From Exiguobacterium oxidotolerans JCM 12280 (GTDB lineage: Bacteria; Bacillota; Bacilli; Exiguobacteriales; Exiguobacteriaceae), in NCBI RefSeq assembly GCF_000702625.1, contig NZ_JNIS01000001.1, forward strand, positions 2,050,001 through 2,114,000: DNA of 64,000 bases, in the 5' to 3' direction. The position numbers were made by a program, and so were the translations under genes. Shown piece by piece: positions 35,526-44,643 of this stretch (position 1 is its first letter; each line of letters opens with the position of its first letter). A model generated the notes under the pieces. It saw only the letters and a program-made list of their open reading frames with translations, did not search any database and was not told where the DNA came from.

Positions 35526-36304
35526 TCGAGTGAAAATTCGTCCAGTGCCGTCACTAAGGCTTGTTCGAGTCGTGTAACTTCTTTTGCGCGTTTCAATTCG
35601 TATTCATCCGGCGGTGTAAACGCGCGCCACCGTTCGAGCCGGTTGTACGTATCATTGATTTGGCCAAGCTGGGTCTGAACGCGTTTTAGACGATCGACGG
35701 TCGACTTCGGAAGAGTGGTATAGGGACGCAAGTATTCTAATGTATAGCGGTAGTACTTTGTCGCAAGACGCAATTCGTGCATCTTTTGGATTCTTTTTTG
35801 TCCTTCTGTCTGGTGCACTTTTTCGTATTTCTGTGCTTTTTTATCAAATCGTTTTTTTGCCGCGTGAATCAAATCGTTTTCATCCATCCGTTTTAATCGT
35901 TTTGTCAGCGGTCCTGCTAAGAAACGACGGACGGATTTATCGAGTTCGCTTGAGATGAGAAGATGCATCGTTTCAAGTAGCGTTGCTCGTTTTCCTTGGA
36001 GTTGGAGCGCGAGGTGTTCGGCGAATAGTTGCTCGACGGGTGACGTGACAGATTGTTGTTCGAGTTGGACGTCTAAATCACGGACCTCGCCAAATGCGCG
36101 CATCAGTCGTCTCCAAATCAGATAAACCGGTTCATCCGTCTCACCGACAAGCGTAGCGAACGTAATCAACTTCCGAAGACGGATTCTTGCTTGGTGGACA
36201 TCTTCCGGATTTTTAAACTGTCGGGCTTCTTTTGCATAGTGGTTGAATGTCGCCCACGTTTCAAGTAGTTCGAACGTTAAGTTTTCAGTATCGCGATGAT
36301 TCAT
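35522..36304 (-). CDS. CHAD domain-containing protein
   Basis: A 260-residue alpha-helical CHAD protein. It shows conserved histidines and basic residues along the helices (VHQARIRLRKLITF, RDLDVQLEQQ, LRLATKYYRYTLEYL). CHAD domains bind polyphosphate in the proteins studied. No CYTH triphosphatase or polyphosphate kinase is next to it, so its partner is unknown. The start at 36304 has a strong GAGGAGGG site, and the gene reads away from the MATE gene on the other side. Confidence 0.87.
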   Translation of the reverse strand: MNHRDTENLTFELLETWATFNHYAKEARQFKNPEDVHQARIRLRKLITFATLVGETDEPVYLIWRRLMRAFGEVRDLDVQLEQQSVTSPVEQLFAEHLALQLQGKRATLLETMHLLISSELDKSVRRFLAGPLTKRLKRMDENDLIHAAKKRFDKKAQKYEKVHQTEGQKRIQKMHELRLATKYYRYTLEYLRPYTTLPKSTVDRLKRVQTQLGQINDTYNRLERWRAFTPPDEYELKRAKEVTRLEQALVTALDEFSLD

Positions 36305-36401
36305 ATGAATCCCTCCTCACGGTTTTTACGTAGAACAAGCTAGTAGATAGAAATAATGATTAAAATAGAGCCGTTTCTTAGCTCTGGAATGTGGTGAAGT
36401 C

Positions 36402-37757
36402 ATGTTAGAAACGTTTACGTTGTCTGGAAAGATTCAACAATTCATGAAAATTTTCTTTCCAATCTTAGTGACGCAAGTCGCTTTTTATTTGATTAGCTTT
36501 TTTGACACGGTCATGGCTGGACGATACGGCTCAGCTGATTTAGCTGGTGTTGGTGTCGGAGCAAGCCTTTGGGCGCCTGTCTACACAGGTTTGACGGGTA
36601 TTTTATTAGCCGTCGCGCCGCTCGTCTCGCAAGCGATGGGGGCAAGGAAGGAGCGTGAAGTCAAACGAATCGTCGTTCAGGCACTTTACGTTTCAGTACT
36701 CATCATCGTTGTCACATTAGTACTCGGTTTACTGTTCGTCAATCCGATTTTGAATCAGATGGAATTATCGGGTGAGGCAAGACGTGTCGCACGTGTCTAT
36801 CTCATCACGCTCGGATTTGGCATCATTCCAATGTTTATCTTTTTTGTCCTTCGCACATTAGTCGATTCTCTCGGGAAGTCGAACATCACGATGGTATTAT
36901 TATTATTCTCTTTACCCATTAATGTTGCTTTCAATTATCTCTTTATCTTCGGAAAGTTTGGTTTTCCAGAGTTAGGCGGTGTCGGGGCAGGGGTCGCGAC
37001 GGCAATCACATATTGGTTATTGTGTATCGCCATTACCGGGATCGTTCTAAAAGGGGAATTGTTTCAGCGGCTCGGTATTTTACGGCGATTCTATAAACCG
37101 GATTTTACTCGGATTAAGGAACTGGTCTTTTTAGGGGCGCCGATTGGACTAGCAATTTTTTCCGAGGTCAGTATTTTCTCAGCCGTGACGTTGTTACTCG
37201 GTGCGTATGGGGATGTCGTGATCGGTGCGTATCAAGCTGCAATCAACTTTGCATCCTTCGTTTACATGCTTCCCCTGTCAGCTGCGTCAGCTTTGACGAT
37301 TACTGTCGGGTACGAAGTTGGGGCGAAACGCGTCAAGGATGCCGTCCAGTATATTTGGATTGGGCTGTTATTATGTATTGCTGTCTCGCTCTTCTCCGGC
37401 GGACTCTTGTACTTACAAAATGAACGGGTCGCGGCACTCTATAGCAATGATCCGGAAGTAATCAATTTAGCCGCACATTTCATGATTCTCGCAATTTTCT
37501 TTCAGTTATCTGATGCGGTCGCAGCACCGACTCAAGGCGCGTTACGTGGTTTTAAAGATGTCAATGCTACGTTCGTCTTGACGATTTCGGCGTACTGGGT
37601 GATTGGTTTACCGCTCGGTTTTTATTTCGAACGGTTTACGACACTTGGACCGGATGGTTACTGGTGGGGGCTCATTATTGGTCTTGCAGTCGGAGCAACG
37701 TTATTGCTCTTACGATTGGTCTATCTCGTCAAGAAGTCAAAGGAGGTTGTTGGATGA
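36402..37757 (+). CDS. MATE-family efflux transporter
   Basis: A 451-residue membrane protein with about 12 hydrophobic helices and a MATE-type internal repeat. The N-terminal half begins QFMKIFFPILVTQVAFYLISFFDTVMAGRYG and the second half has FLGAPIGLAIFSEVSIFS. MATE exporters move cationic drugs or metabolites out against Na+ or H+. It overlaps mprF by ATGA, so the two are translated together; this suggests a joint role in envelope stress or antimicrobial resistance. The substrate cannot be inferred. Confidence 0.9.
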   Translation: MLETFTLSGKIQQFMKIFFPILVTQVAFYLISFFDTVMAGRYGSADLAGVGVGASLWAPVYTGLTGILLAVAPLVSQAMGARKEREVKRIVVQALYVSVLIIVVTLVLGLLFVNPILNQMELSGEARRVARVYLITLGFGIIPMFIFFVLRTLVDSLGKSNITMVLLLFSLPINVAFNYLFIFGKFGFPELGGVGAGVATAITYWLLCIAITGIVLKGELFQRLGILRRFYKPDFTRIKELVFLGAPIGLAIFSEVSIFSAVTLLLGAYGDVVIGAYQAAINFASFVYMLPLSAASALTITVGYEVGAKRVKDAVQYIWIGLLLCIAVSLFSGGLLYLQNERVAALYSNDPEVINLAAHFMILAIFFQLSDAVAAPTQGALRGFKDVNATFVLTISAYWVIGLPLGFYFERFTTLGPDGYWWGLIIGLAVGATLLLLRLVYLVKKSKEVVG

Positions 37758-40312
37758 AGCTCAATAAACAACGAATCGTTACGATCGCGAAAGTTATTTT
37801 ACCGATTGCTTTAATTCTCTTTATCTTGTATCAAGGACAAAGTGAATTGAAAAATTTATCTTTGAATGAATCGATTCAAGCCATTCAGCAAATCCCATCA
37901 TGGAAGTTCATTCTTTTAGTCGGTGCCGGTCTCTTTGCCGTCGCGACGATGTTCTTTTATGACGTCATCCTGTTACGTTCCTTGGAGGTCAAAGCACCGC
38001 TTGGTCTCGTCTTCCGGGCTTCGTGGATTGCGAATTCGTTTAACGGAATCATCGGATTTGGTGGTCTTGCCGGTATGGGGGTTCGGACGGCACTTTATCG
38101 GCCTTTCGTTGAAGGAAGTCGTCTCCTGAAGGCAATTGGTTGGATGGCGCCGACGTTGATTAGCGGATTATCGATTTTATCTGCATTGTCTTTATTAAAT
38201 ATTTTTCCGGCGTTCGAAGTGCTCGATTTTAAAAAATGGCTTTGGCCCGTTATCATTGGTGTCGCACTTTTCTTCCCTTTATATCTCCTGTTTACGTTCA
38301 GACGCGGGGCGAGTAGCATTCGACCATCGTCAATCGTACTTTATTCACTCGTCTCACTCGTAGAATGGTTCAGTGCCGGTGTCGTCGTCTATTTAATTTT
38401 ACAGGCACTCGGAACGGACGTCAGTTTTGCGAAAGTCATCGGTGTATTCATCATCGCGGCGACGGCCGGATTGATTTCGATGGTTCCCGGGGGCTTTGGT
38501 TCGTTTGACTTGGTTTTTTTGATTGGTATGCAACGCGCTGGTGTAGCGGAAGGAAGCGTCTTGACGGGACTGTTGATTTACCGTCTCGTCTATTACATAG
38601 TGCCCTTTGTGATTGGACTGGTGTTCTCAGCACGCGAATTTAGCGGACCTGTTGTCAAAATGATTGAAGATAAGCCGATCGTCGGACCATCCGTCGAAGT
38701 CGGTGGAGTCATTTGGCGCTTGCAACTGCGTTTTTTAAGTAAGGTCCGTCATTTTGCGTTAGCCTTGATCACTTTGCTCGCAGGTATTGCGATTTGGGGA
38801 CTTGCGATTTTACCGCCGGTCTCGTCACAATATGATTTTCTAGAAGCCCGTTTACCGCATGAATTATTACTAGTTGGGAACAGTTTCTTCTTGATGGGCG
38901 GGTTATTATTCGTCTTACTGGCACCTTCGTTATATCGACGGACGAAACGTTCGCTCTATATGGTATACGGGGCATCATTCTTCGCACTGATTGGGATGGC
39001 CTTACGAGGATTTAACCTAATCTCGCTTTCTGCGGTTGTCGTTGTGCTCATTTTGCTGACAGTTTCGGCAAAATCTTTCCACCGTGAGCGGACGCTGATT
39101 ACGACGATGCGGTTAATGCGTGCATCGTTGGCCGGGATACTTTACCTCGGTGGATTTGTTTTCTTCGGGTATACGTTTTATACGTTAGGGTCTGCAGACG
39201 GAACGGAAGTTTATCCGTCTCATGAGATTTCGATGTTTGCAGCAAGTGCAACGATTTTTGCACTTGTTTACTTGTTAGTGTTCATTCGCCTGTTCAACAC
39301 GTTTAACCATCCGGTCCTCGGAGAGGCTTTTGATGAAATGAAAGTCCGTCAGACGTTGACGGAAGAAGGCGGAAACTACTTGAGTCATTTGGCTTTTTTA
39401 GGGGATAAACGATTTTTCTTCTCAGAATCGGGTCGGGCATTTCTTCAATTCAGTCAGACAGGAAATCGGATTATTGTGTTGGGTGACCCGAGTGGGAACC
39501 CGGATGAACATTCGCAATTGATTGGTACGTTTCTACGACGCGTCGAGGATTTGGGCTACATTCCGAACATCTATCAGATTCAGGCGCAAAACATGTCTCT
39601 GTATCATGATTTTGGTTTTAACTTTTTTAAGTTAGGCGAAGAAGCAATTGTTGATATTACGACGTTTACGGTTTCCGGTAAGAAGCGAGCTGGACTGCGT
39701 TCCATTAAAAATCGTTTTGAACGAGAAGGCATGACGTTTGAAGTTGTAAAACCGCCATTTTCAAATGCCTTACTTACATCGTTACGTGACGTATCAGATG
39801 ACTGGTTAGGGAACAAAGTAGAAAAAGGGTTTTCACTCGGATACTTTCAGTCAGACTATTTGAATCAAGCACCCGTTGGAATCATGCGTGACGCGGCAGG
39901 CGACTTGCTTGGCTTCATGACGTTCATGCCTGCTTATCAAGACGGTGTCTTATCAATCGATTTGATGCGCTTCCGTCCTGATGGACCGAATGGGATTATG
40001 GATGCGATGTTCATCCGTTTGTTTGAGTATGCAAAAGAAGCAGGCTATCATACGTTCAATATGGGAATGGCACCACTGTCTGCCGTTGGAGAAGACGAAA
40101 CGTCATTTTGGCAAGAACGTGTCGCGGCTGACGTCTTCAATAACATTCGTTACATGTATAGCTTTACAGGACTAAGACGCTACAAAGAAAAATACGATCC
40201 AAAGTGGGAAGGACGTTACTTGGCGTATCGTAAACGTCAATCGTTGACGATTGCGATTTTAAAAGTGACACGTCTCATTTCTAAAAAGAAAGACCGTGTG
40301 TTACTGCCATGA
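37754..40312 (+). CDS. mprF: phosphatidylglycerol lysyltransferase/flippase MprF
   Basis: An 852-residue MprF. The N-terminal half (about 1-500) has roughly 14 hydrophobic helices of the flippase domain. The cytosolic C-terminal third is the tRNA-dependent aminoacyl transferase of GNAT-like fold (DUF2156; HLAFLGDKRFFFSESGRAFLQFSQTGNRIIVLGDP, GFMTFMP, NMGMAPLS). It adds lysine, or alanine in some species, to phosphatidylglycerol and flips the product, lowering the negative surface charge and giving resistance to cationic peptides. Start at 37754 with AGGAGG. Amino acid specificity is not readable. Confidence 0.93.
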   Translation: MKLNKQRIVTIAKVILPIALILFILYQGQSELKNLSLNESIQAIQQIPSWKFILLVGAGLFAVATMFFYDVILLRSLEVKAPLGLVFRASWIANSFNGIIGFGGLAGMGVRTALYRPFVEGSRLLKAIGWMAPTLISGLSILSALSLLNIFPAFEVLDFKKWLWPVIIGVALFFPLYLLFTFRRGASSIRPSSIVLYSLVSLVEWFSAGVVVYLILQALGTDVSFAKVIGVFIIAATAGLISMVPGGFGSFDLVFLIGMQRAGVAEGSVLTGLLIYRLVYYIVPFVIGLVFSAREFSGPVVKMIEDKPIVGPSVEVGGVIWRLQLRFLSKVRHFALALITLLAGIAIWGLAILPPVSSQYDFLEARLPHELLLVGNSFFLMGGLLFVLLAPSLYRRTKRSLYMVYGASFFALIGMALRGFNLISLSAVVVVLILLTVSAKSFHRERTLITTMRLMRASLAGILYLGGFVFFGYTFYTLGSADGTEVYPSHEISMFAASATIFALVYLLVFIRLFNTFNHPVLGEAFDEMKVRQTLTEEGGNYLSHLAFLGDKRFFFSESGRAFLQFSQTGNRIIVLGDPSGNPDEHSQLIGTFLRRVEDLGYIPNIYQIQAQNMSLYHDFGFNFFKLGEEAIVDITTFTVSGKKRAGLRSIKNRFEREGMTFEVVKPPFSNALLTSLRDVSDDWLGNKVEKGFSLGYFQSDYLNQAPVGIMRDAAGDLLGFMTFMPAYQDGVLSIDLMRFRPDGPNGIMDAMFIRLFEYAKEAGYHTFNMGMAPLSAVGEDETSFWQERVAADVFNNIRYMYSFTGLRRYKEKYDPKWEGRYLAYRKRQSLTIAILKVTRLISKKKDRVLLP

Positions 40313-40341
40313 CGGTGAGGATTACGCGTTTATCAATCAGG

Positions 40342-40377
40342 GAAGATTCCAATGAATGTGTGGAATCTTCTTTTTTT
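40342..40377 (+). terminator. terminator after mprF
   Basis: GAAGATTCCA and TGGAATCTTC form a ten-pair stem with the loop ATGAATGTG, followed by seven T. Confidence 0.92.
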
Positions 40378-40395
40378 ATTAAACAAATGTATAAA

Positions 40396-40428
40396 GGTCT
40401 ATACAACTAGAAATAGAGGCGTTATACT
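40396..40428 (+). promoter_or_regulatory. nagAB promoter with possible NagR site
   Basis: TATACA (40400-40405), a 17-bp spacer and TATACT (40423-40428) form a promoter 50 bp upstream of nagA. GGTCTATACAACT at 40396-40408 overlaps the -35 box and resembles the half-palindromic sites bound by NagR/YvoA-type GntR regulators. The operator part is an inference, supported by the nagR gene nearby. Confidence 0.55.
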
Positions 40429-40477
40429 AAACAGAGAGAAACGACTCTTGAGGCAAAGCAAGAAAGGAAGCGAAGAT

Positions 40478-41617
40478 ATGACTGTCATCATCAATGCGAA
40501 CATCTATACGGGTCAGACCGTGATAGAGAAGGGATTCATTCGGTTTGAAGAGACGATCAGTGAGCTAGGCGATATGACGAAGTATGTACCAGTGGCGGAA
40601 GAAGGGGTACTTGATTTAGAAGGGAAGCAATTGATTCCAGGAATGATCGATGTTCATATTCATGGGGGATATGACGTCGATACGATGGACGCCGATAAAA
40701 AAGGCTTAATGCGTCTTAGTCAAGCGATGTTAGCGGAAGGTGTCACGTCCTTTTTTGCGACGACGATCACACAAGACTGGAGTCAAATTACGCGCGCACT
40801 CGAGGCGGCGCGGCAAGTGATGGAAACCGAGACAACGACAATTGAAGGCATTCATCTCGAGGGACCGTTTATTAATCCGGATTATGCGGGTGCCCAACCA
40901 CTCGACTATATCGTTGAGCCGGACGTCGAACAATTTTTAAAGTGGCAGCAGGCAGCAGGTGGTCAGATTAAACTCGTCACCTATGCACCCGAACGACCGG
41001 GAGCACGGGCATTTGAAGAAGCGGTCCGTCTGACGGGGGCAGTTCCGTCAGCCGGCCATACCGATGCAACATACGAGCAGAATGAGCAAGGGAACGTCGT
41101 CCACGGGACACACTTGTACAATCAGATGCGGGCACTGCATCATCGCGAGCCGGGAACAGTCGGATACTGTCTACTCAATCCAGCGGTTCGTGCGGAAATC
41201 ATTCCGGACGGGATTCATAGTGCAAAAGAAATGGTTGATTTTGCATACCGGATGAAAGGAGCAAGCCGGTTGACCGTCATCACGGACGCGATGCGGGCAA
41301 AAGGCTTACCAGAAGGTCAGTATGACCTCGGTGGCCAAGCGGTCGACGTAAAAGATGGTGCGGCGCGACTAACGAGCGGAAATTTAGCCGGAAGTGTCTT
41401 GACGATGGATCAAGCGCTCCGGAATATTATCGCCTTTACAGGGTGTTCCCTTGAAGAAGCGGTACGGATGACTTCAATCAATCAGGCAGAAGAATTTGGT
41501 CTGACGAAAAAAGGGGTGCTCGAGATTGGTAAAGATGCTGATTTCGTTGTGTTGGATGAATCATTATTTGTCGAGCGGACGATTCATCGTGGAGCAGTCC
41601 ATACATTTAAAAAATGA
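40478..41617 (+). CDS. nagA: N-acetylglucosamine-6-phosphate deacetylase
   Basis: A 379-residue amidohydrolase that removes acetate from GlcNAc-6-phosphate, giving glucosamine-6-phosphate for NagB. Metal ligands His60 and His62 in DVHIHGG, the glutamate of HLEGPF, AGHTDATY, HGTHLYNQM and the catalytic aspartate in VITDAM are all present. The start at 40478 with a GAAAGGAAG site begins at the conserved TVIINANIYTG; the longer open frame from 40352 runs through the mprF terminator and promoter and is discarded. It is 15 bp from nagB. Confidence 0.95.
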   Translation: MTVIINANIYTGQTVIEKGFIRFEETISELGDMTKYVPVAEEGVLDLEGKQLIPGMIDVHIHGGYDVDTMDADKKGLMRLSQAMLAEGVTSFFATTITQDWSQITRALEAARQVMETETTTIEGIHLEGPFINPDYAGAQPLDYIVEPDVEQFLKWQQAAGGQIKLVTYAPERPGARAFEEAVRLTGAVPSAGHTDATYEQNEQGNVVHGTHLYNQMRALHHREPGTVGYCLLNPAVRAEIIPDGIHSAKEMVDFAYRMKGASRLTVITDAMRAKGLPEGQYDLGGQAVDVKDGAARLTSGNLAGSVLTMDQALRNIIAFTGCSLEEAVRMTSINQAEEFGLTKKGVLEIGKDADFVVLDESLFVERTIHRGAVHTFKK

Positions 41618-41632
41618 AGGGAGTCTATTTTT

Positions 41633-42388
41633 ATGAAATGGATGATTGTCGAAAAGGCTGAAGAATTGGCACAAGTCACGTATCAACTTCTCAAAAATGA
41701 AATTCAACGGCAAGAGGAAGGGTTGACGATTGGGCTGGCGACAGGGAGTTCGCCTGTCGGCGTTTATGAAGAGTGGTGTCAAGATACATTAGACTGTTCG
41801 CACGTAACGACGGTCAACCTTGATGAATATGTCGGACTTAGCCCGACGCATCCGCAAAGTTATCACACGTTCATGAAGGAACATCTGTTTAATGCAGTTG
41901 CCTTCAAGAAATCATATCTTCCATTCGGAGACACGGAAGATGCCCATGCAGAAAGTGAACGTTACGAACACCTGGTTCGTAAGCTTGGTGTCGATCTTCA
42001 ATTGCTCGGAATCGGTTCGAACGGACATATTGCCTTCAACGAACCCGGCACCTCGTTTGACGCGACGACCCACGTAACGAAGTTGACAGAATCGACGCGT
42101 GAAGCGAATCAGCGGTTCTTCGACAAGTTAGAAGATGTTCCGTCACATGGAATCACGATGGGGCTCGGTACAATCATGGAGGCGAAAAAAATCTTGCTCG
42201 TAGCCTCTAGTGCCAGAAAAGCAGAAGCCGTGCGCGATATGATGGAAGGTCCGGCGACGACCGATTGTCCGGCGACGATTCTCCAACGTCATGCTGACGT
42301 GATGATTGTCCTGGACGAGGAAGCTGCCGCCTTATTGTCTGAAGAAGCGAAACGTACTGGACGCGCAGCCTATACGAATTTTATCTAA
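41633..42388 (+). CDS. nagB: glucosamine-6-phosphate deaminase
   Basis: A 251-residue enzyme converting glucosamine-6-phosphate to fructose-6-phosphate and ammonia. Seen are GLATGSSPVGVYE, the active-site NLDEYVGL (Asp63) and GIGSNGHIAFNEPG (about 124-137). It completes the GlcNAc catabolic pair with nagA. Its stop codon lies directly at the left end of an IS200/IS605-type remnant, so that element sits between nagB and its probable terminator near 42895. Confidence 0.95.
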   Translation: MKWMIVEKAEELAQVTYQLLKNEIQRQEEGLTIGLATGSSPVGVYEEWCQDTLDCSHVTTVNLDEYVGLSPTHPQSYHTFMKEHLFNAVAFKKSYLPFGDTEDAHAESERYEHLVRKLGVDLQLLGIGSNGHIAFNEPGTSFDATTHVTKLTESTREANQRFFDKLEDVPSHGITMGLGTIMEAKKILLVASSARKAEAVRDMMEGPATTDCPATILQRHADVMIVLDEEAAALLSEEAKRTGRAAYTNFI

Positions 42389-42389
42389 A

Positions 42390-42878
42390 TTAGGCGAGAA
42401 TACGCCCACTTCTAAACGATTCGGGTGAAGCCCGGGTGAAAGTGGTAGATGAATCGCCACCCTCTCTTTCAGGTATATCCTTTGTAAGGAGGTGAACATC
42501 ATGTTGACTCACATGGCCTACAAATTCAGAATCTACCCGACAAAAGAGCAGGAAATCCTGATCGCGAAGACGATTGGTTGTTCGCGCTTCGTCTTCAACC
42601 ACTTCTTAGCGAAGTGGGATAAGACATACAAAGCGACAGGTAAAGGACTGTCCTACGGGTCTTGTTCGAAAGAACTCCCGGTGTTGAAGCAGGCGTTCGA
42701 TTGGTTGAAAGAAGTCGATAGCACGTCTGTGCAGACAAGCGTCAAGCATCTTGCCGATGCCTTTGACCGCTTCTTCAACCGTCGGGACGACGGGGTTAGC
42801 CTGTTCAGGTTTCGACCGTTAGGTCGGATCACTCAGGAATCCTCCATCTCTAAGCGAAGCGGAGGTGGAGGTAGTTCA
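42390..42878 (+). mobile_element. internally deleted IS200/IS605-group element
   Basis: A remnant of a TnpB-bearing insertion sequence. The left end has subterminal hairpins (GGCG/CGCC at 42393-42406 and CGATTC/GAATCG near 42417-42468), followed by the start of tnpB. The right end has the typical imperfect palindrome, with CCTCCATCTC pairing to GAGGTGGAGG around a GAAGC-type loop (42841-42871), then GTAGTTCA. The normal 1.2-1.3 kb element has lost the middle and end of tnpB, leaving about 490 bp. The ends would still be usable by a TnpA transposase acting in trans. None is in the window. Confidence 0.8.
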
Positions 42879-42890
42879 AAAAATGATTGA
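42501..42890 (+). pseudogene. truncated TnpB (RNA-guided nuclease) N-terminal fragment
   Basis: Residues 1-98 match the N terminus of IS200/IS605 TnpB (MAYKFRIYPTKEQEILIAKTIGCSRFVFNHFL and VDSTSVQTSVKHLADAFDRFF). After RRDDG the frame runs into right-end sequence and yields a meaningless SISKRSGGGGSS tail; the RuvC nuclease and zinc-ribbon parts are missing. The start at 42501 has an AAGGAGG site eight bases upstream. TnpB is guided by an RNA made from the element's right end. The remaining right-end hairpin may be the 3' part of such an RNA; the guide would be the bases after GTAGTTCA at 42878. The protein itself cannot be a nuclease. Confidence 0.85.
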
Positions 42891-42894
42891 CGAC

Positions 42895-42939
42895 AGGAGG
42901 TACGTGATTCCGCTATGCGGTTTCCTGGACCTCTTTTTT
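42895..42939 (+). terminator. probable nagAB terminator
   Basis: AGGAGGT and ACCTCTT enclose an inner CCGC-TAT-GCGG hairpin, followed by six T. Pairing in the middle is imperfect. It probably served nagB before the transposon remnant came between. Confidence 0.6.
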
Positions 42940-43004
42940 CGCTAGGAGATACGGTGTCTTTAGTGCATGCTGTTGCAAGCGTCATAGTTTAATCGAATCG
43001 TAAA

Positions 43005-43032
43005 TTGACATTTCAGTAAATGTAGGGATAAT
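43005..43032 (+). promoter_or_regulatory. promoter of the LCP gene
   Basis: A perfect TTGACA (43005-43010), a 16-bp spacer and GATAAT (43027-43032), about 50 bp upstream of the LCP-family gene. Confidence 0.75.
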
Positions 43033-43082
43033 GGAGATTAGCGCACTTTACAGAAAATTTACGTGAAAATGAGGGCTTGAAC

Positions 43083-44183
43083 ATGCAAACGAGATCAGCA
43101 AGAAAGAGGCAACCGAGCGCTGGTAAGATGTTCATAAAAGTGGTAGCAGCACTTTTATTACTTCTAACAGTGATTGGTTCTGGTTATGCTGGAGCGGTTT
43201 TTATAAAAACACAAGAAACTTTAGCAAAAACACAGATTACAATCCCCGGCTCAAAAGTGAGTTCAAAATATGATGATGTCCCGTCTGAATCCTTCTTGAT
43301 TTTAGGAACCGATGAAACAAAAGCAAGTAAAGATCGGAATGAACCGGCACGTTCTGACGTCATGATTGTCGGTATTTTGAATAAAGAGTCGGAGCAACTC
43401 GTTTTAACGAGTATTCCGCGTGATTCACTCGTCAACATCGACTACTCGAACTATGATATACCTTATGGAAAAACAGGGGTCGAACAAGATAAGATTACCC
43501 ATGCACATTATTTTGGTTCGATGGATCAATCGAACTCATACAACGGAATTAAGTTAGCGCGTGAGACAACGGAGAATCTTCTTGGGATTCAAATTGATCA
43601 TGTCGTTAAAGTGAATTTCCAAGGATTCGTTCAATTGATCGATGCATTAAACGGTGTCGATCTTGACGTTCGTTATGCATTTAAAGAACAAGATTCTGCA
43701 CGTAAAGCAGATACGATTACCGTGGAGAAAGGGATGCAGCACTTGACGGGAGAACAAGCACTCGCTTATGTTCGTAACCGACATGATGATCCACTCGGTG
43801 ATATCGGTCGTGGACAAAAGCAAATGCAAGTCATCCAAGCCGTTGCAAAAGAAGCAGCAAGCTTCCGCTCACTTGGTGCATACCGTGATATTTTGAACGC
43901 GGTCGGAGACAATGTCGAGACAAATCTCGGTCCAAATGACTACACGCGTCTCGCGGACTTCACGGCAGCTTTACAAAATACGACGGAGTACCAGCTTGCT
44001 GGAGAAGGCTATATCGGAATCAGTGGGAAATGGGAGTACCATCTGGATCCGAATCAGTTAGAACTCGTCAAAAATAATTTAGCGCAAGCCATGCAAGGGC
44101 AAGAAGTTGCGCCGATTAAAGAGGAAACAGAGTTACCGGCGGAAACGGACCAAACGACAGAAACCGATTCGACGATTCAATAA
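43083..44183 (+). CDS. LCP-family (LytR-CpsA-Psr) cell wall polymer ligase
   Basis: A 366-residue membrane-anchored enzyme. One N-terminal helix (about 16-38) follows a basic start. The LCP domain shows LILGTDE, RSDVMIVGILN, LTSIPRDSLVNI, the DHVVKVNFQGFVQLIDALNGVD strand and ALAYVRNRHDDPLGDIGRGQKQ. LCP proteins move wall teichoic acid or other polymers from undecaprenyl phosphate to peptidoglycan. The C-terminal tail (EETELPAETDQTTETDS) is low-complexity and acidic. The ATG at 43083 is preferred to an in-frame TTG at 43077 on spacing from GAGGG. It is a single gene with its own promoter, terminated by the hairpin at 44212. Confidence 0.93.
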   Translation: MQTRSARKRQPSAGKMFIKVVAALLLLLTVIGSGYAGAVFIKTQETLAKTQITIPGSKVSSKYDDVPSESFLILGTDETKASKDRNEPARSDVMIVGILNKESEQLVLTSIPRDSLVNIDYSNYDIPYGKTGVEQDKITHAHYFGSMDQSNSYNGIKLARETTENLLGIQIDHVVKVNFQGFVQLIDALNGVDLDVRYAFKEQDSARKADTITVEKGMQHLTGEQALAYVRNRHDDPLGDIGRGQKQMQVIQAVAKEAASFRSLGAYRDILNAVGDNVETNLGPNDYTRLADFTAALQNTTEYQLAGEGYIGISGKWEYHLDPNQLELVKNNLAQAMQGQEVAPIKEETELPAETDQTTETDSTIQ

Positions 44184-44211
44184 GTGTAAGTTTGATTCTC
44201 GATAACGATTT

Positions 44212-44246
44212 AAAAGACCCTGCCGGCTTTTGCGGCAGGGTCTTTT
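44212..44246 (+). terminator. LCP gene terminator, left copy of a duplicated sequence
   Basis: AAAAGACCCTGCCG and CGGCAGGGTCTTTT form a strong stem with the loop GCTTTTG. The same 34 bases, AAAGACCCTG to GGGTCTTTT, recur without change at 44644-44678. Confidence 0.9.
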
Positions 44247-44250
44247 AAAC

Positions 44251-44638
44251 TGTAGGCAAACTCTTATGAAACGTAAAAATGTGATATCGAGAAGCAACAG
44301 TTCGCGCTTCCCTGTCTCGCCTCGTCTTCAAAGCGGCAATCTTCCGCGCCGCTACAGCAAAGCTGCAGGGTCGCGACCGATTGCTTTTCGCTTTAAAAGC
44401 GATTCGAGACGAATCGCGGCGCTCTAAACCGTCTTCATGCGCGGCTTTTCGTCACGGTATTACCTAAAAAGCGTCATGTTTCGTTGACTCCTACGGGAAA
44501 AGTGCGTTTTTAACGCACTGCAGAGGCAGGCAAGACCCTGCTCGTTGGCCGTGAGGACCAAGGAGTAACGGCTTGCGCCTCGCCCGAGGAAAGCAACGAA
44601 AAAAGACACTTTTATTTTCAGATATCACTTTGTCTACA
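44251..44638 (-). mobile_element. MITE-like element, inverted copy at 44 kb
   Basis: A 388-bp unit, one base longer than the copy at 27949-28335 and in opposite orientation: module B (44301-44427) comes first, then module A (44466-44614). Ends are TGTAGGCAAA on the left and TTTGTCTACA on the right, the same inverted repeat with one change. Reverse-complemented, the linker and module B agree with the 28-kb copy at most positions. Stems of module A vary but stay paired (AAAAGCGTC with GACACTTTT; AGTGCGTT-TTT-AACGCACT). It is flanked by two identical copies of the LCP terminator and has no coding capacity. Confidence 0.75.
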
Positions 44639-44643
44639 CGCTG

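Noticed and set aside
44230-44427. Open frame of 65 codons within the 44-kb repeat element
   Set aside because: It is made of repeat and hairpin sequence, is not kept open in the 28-kb copy, and has no ribosome site.
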